Assembly: GCF_001514145.1 (NCBI RefSeq) | Contig: NZ_KQ948668.1 | Location: forward strand, 62,001 to 126,000 | Origin: Streptomyces canus | GTDB lineage: Bacteria > Actinomycetota > Actinomycetes > Streptomycetales > Streptomycetaceae | Direction of reading: 5' to 3' | DNA length: 64,000 nucleotides | Part shown: piece by piece, positions 63,578 to 64,000 of the stretch | Position numbering within the stretch: the stretch's first letter is position 1 | How the letters are laid out: every line of letters begins with the position of its first letter | The notes under the pieces: generated by a model | Seen by the model: only the letters and a program-made list of their open reading frames with translations | Database searches by the model: none | Told to the model about the DNA's origin: nothing | Program-made: the position numbers and the translations under genes

Positions 63578-64000
63578 AGGACCTTCTCCACGGGCTTGTC
63601 GCCCTCCTCGACCAGGCGGGCGAGGATACGGCGGGCGGCGAGACCGCCGGTGTCGATGTTGATGCTCAGCTCCTGGTAGCCGGTGCGCTCGGTGCCGAGC
63701 GTCCGCTGCAGCAGGTTGAGCGCGTCGACGTCCTGCATGACGACGGTGTGGTTGTTGCCCCGCAGGAACTCGGTGACCTCGGCGTCCTCGGTCGCCCAGT
63801 CGCGCGAGACCATCCAGAAGTCGTACACGTGGCCGTCGCTCGACGGGGTGATGGCGTACGTGATCTCGGTGTGGAAGCCGTTCGGGTCGCTGCCGTCCGC
63901 CTCGGGGAGCACGCCGACGGGCGCGATCCTGCTGTGCAGCAGATACAGGCAAGGCGCGTGGTACTCGATGTCCTGCCAGCGCGTGATCCGGCCGCTGATG
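63574..64000 (-). CDS. Rieske ring-hydroxylating oxygenase alpha subunit, C-terminal part (VanA-like; cut by window)
   Basis: The frame is open to the window edge, giving the last 141 residues. They read RITRWQDIEYHAPCLYLLHSR, FHTEITYAITPSSDGHVYDFWMVSRDWA and end SINIDTGGLAARRILARLVEE. This tail (two conserved glycines followed by AARR and a helix) is typical of vanillate O-demethylase/toluate-type oxygenases of the VanA class. The Rieske cluster and mononuclear iron site would lie in the missing N-terminal two thirds. The coupled VanB-type reductase supports the call. The substrate, an aromatic methyl ether or acid, is inferred. Confidence 0.82.
   Translation of the reverse strand, partial: ISGRITRWQDIEYHAPCLYLLHSRIAPVGVLPEADGSDPNGFHTEITYAITPSSDGHVYDFWMVSRDWATEDAEVTEFLRGNNHTVVMQDVDALNLLQRTLGTERTGYQELSINIDTGGLAARRILARLVEEGDKPVEKVL

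Overview
The window is high-GC actinobacterial DNA, almost certainly a Streptomyces chromosome. The signs are strong G/C third-position bias, frequent GTG starts, chains of genes joined by 4-bp ATGA/GTGA overlaps, many Tat and lipoprotein signals, a large secreted glycoside hydrolase repertoire, an Sfp-type phosphopantetheinyl transferase and several probable leaderless promoters. No rRNA, tRNA, CRISPR array, prophage or multimodular biosynthetic gene was seen.

Layout. 1-3040: the end of a VOC gene, then a secreted phosphatase gene broken by a TnpB-only (IS1341-type) element and further decayed into a mosaic with an MFS transporter fragment. 3039-12293: ordinary accessory genes: secreted GH16 beta-glucanase with CBM6 and a LacI-type palindrome upstream, SDR/XRE divergent pair, L,D-transpeptidase, MMPL exporter, VOC protein and a NarL-type two-component system. 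12352-17539: IclR and MarR regulators facing a four-gene operon (SDR, amidohydrolase, acyl-CoA ligase, MaoC hydratase). Its gene set matches the CoA-dependent p-hydroxycinnamate (p-coumarate/ferulate) side-chain pathway described in Rhodococcus and Corynebacterium.

17612-35219: a large glycan-use locus. Leftward runs PfkB kinase, ABC sugar importer (binding protein and two permeases, no ATPase), GH2 beta-galactosidase and two Tat-exported proteins, a calcineurin-type phosphoesterase with a LamG-like domain and a PHP-type protein. Rightward runs a DeoR regulator, GH4 phospho-glycosidase, GH38 alpha-mannosidase and GH29 alpha-L-fucosidase. The importer, kinase, exo-glycosidases and exported phosphoesterases suggest use of a complex, perhaps phosphorylated, glycan.

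35335-45965: cupin protein, secreted GH18 chitinase with DasR-like repeats around its promoter, ATP-grasp protein, metallophosphoesterase coupled to an Sfp-type PPTase, alpha/beta hydrolase, an XRE/ImmA-IrrE pair facing a ligand-domain-only MmyB-like protein, a soluble Cache-domain protein and a GntR regulator. 46087-50036: a complete polyamine-type ABC importer.

50103-58201: LacI regulator, alpha-glucoside-type ABC importer, cytosolic GH13 alpha-glucosidase and a secreted beta-helix protein resembling GH87 alpha-1,3-glucanase. I read this as an alpha-1,3-glucan/nigero-oligosaccharide utilisation operon. 58170-64000: an SsuABC/NMT1-type importer with two non-identical permeases, a PcaR-like IclR regulator, and a coupled Rieske oxygenase, 62-aa Cys/His-rich protein and ferredoxin reductase, probably for uptake and oxidation of an aromatic or sulfonated compound. 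Overall this is a saprophyte's accessory region aimed at fungal wall polymers (chitin, beta-1,3-glucan, probably alpha-1,3-glucan, mannans) and plant phenolics.
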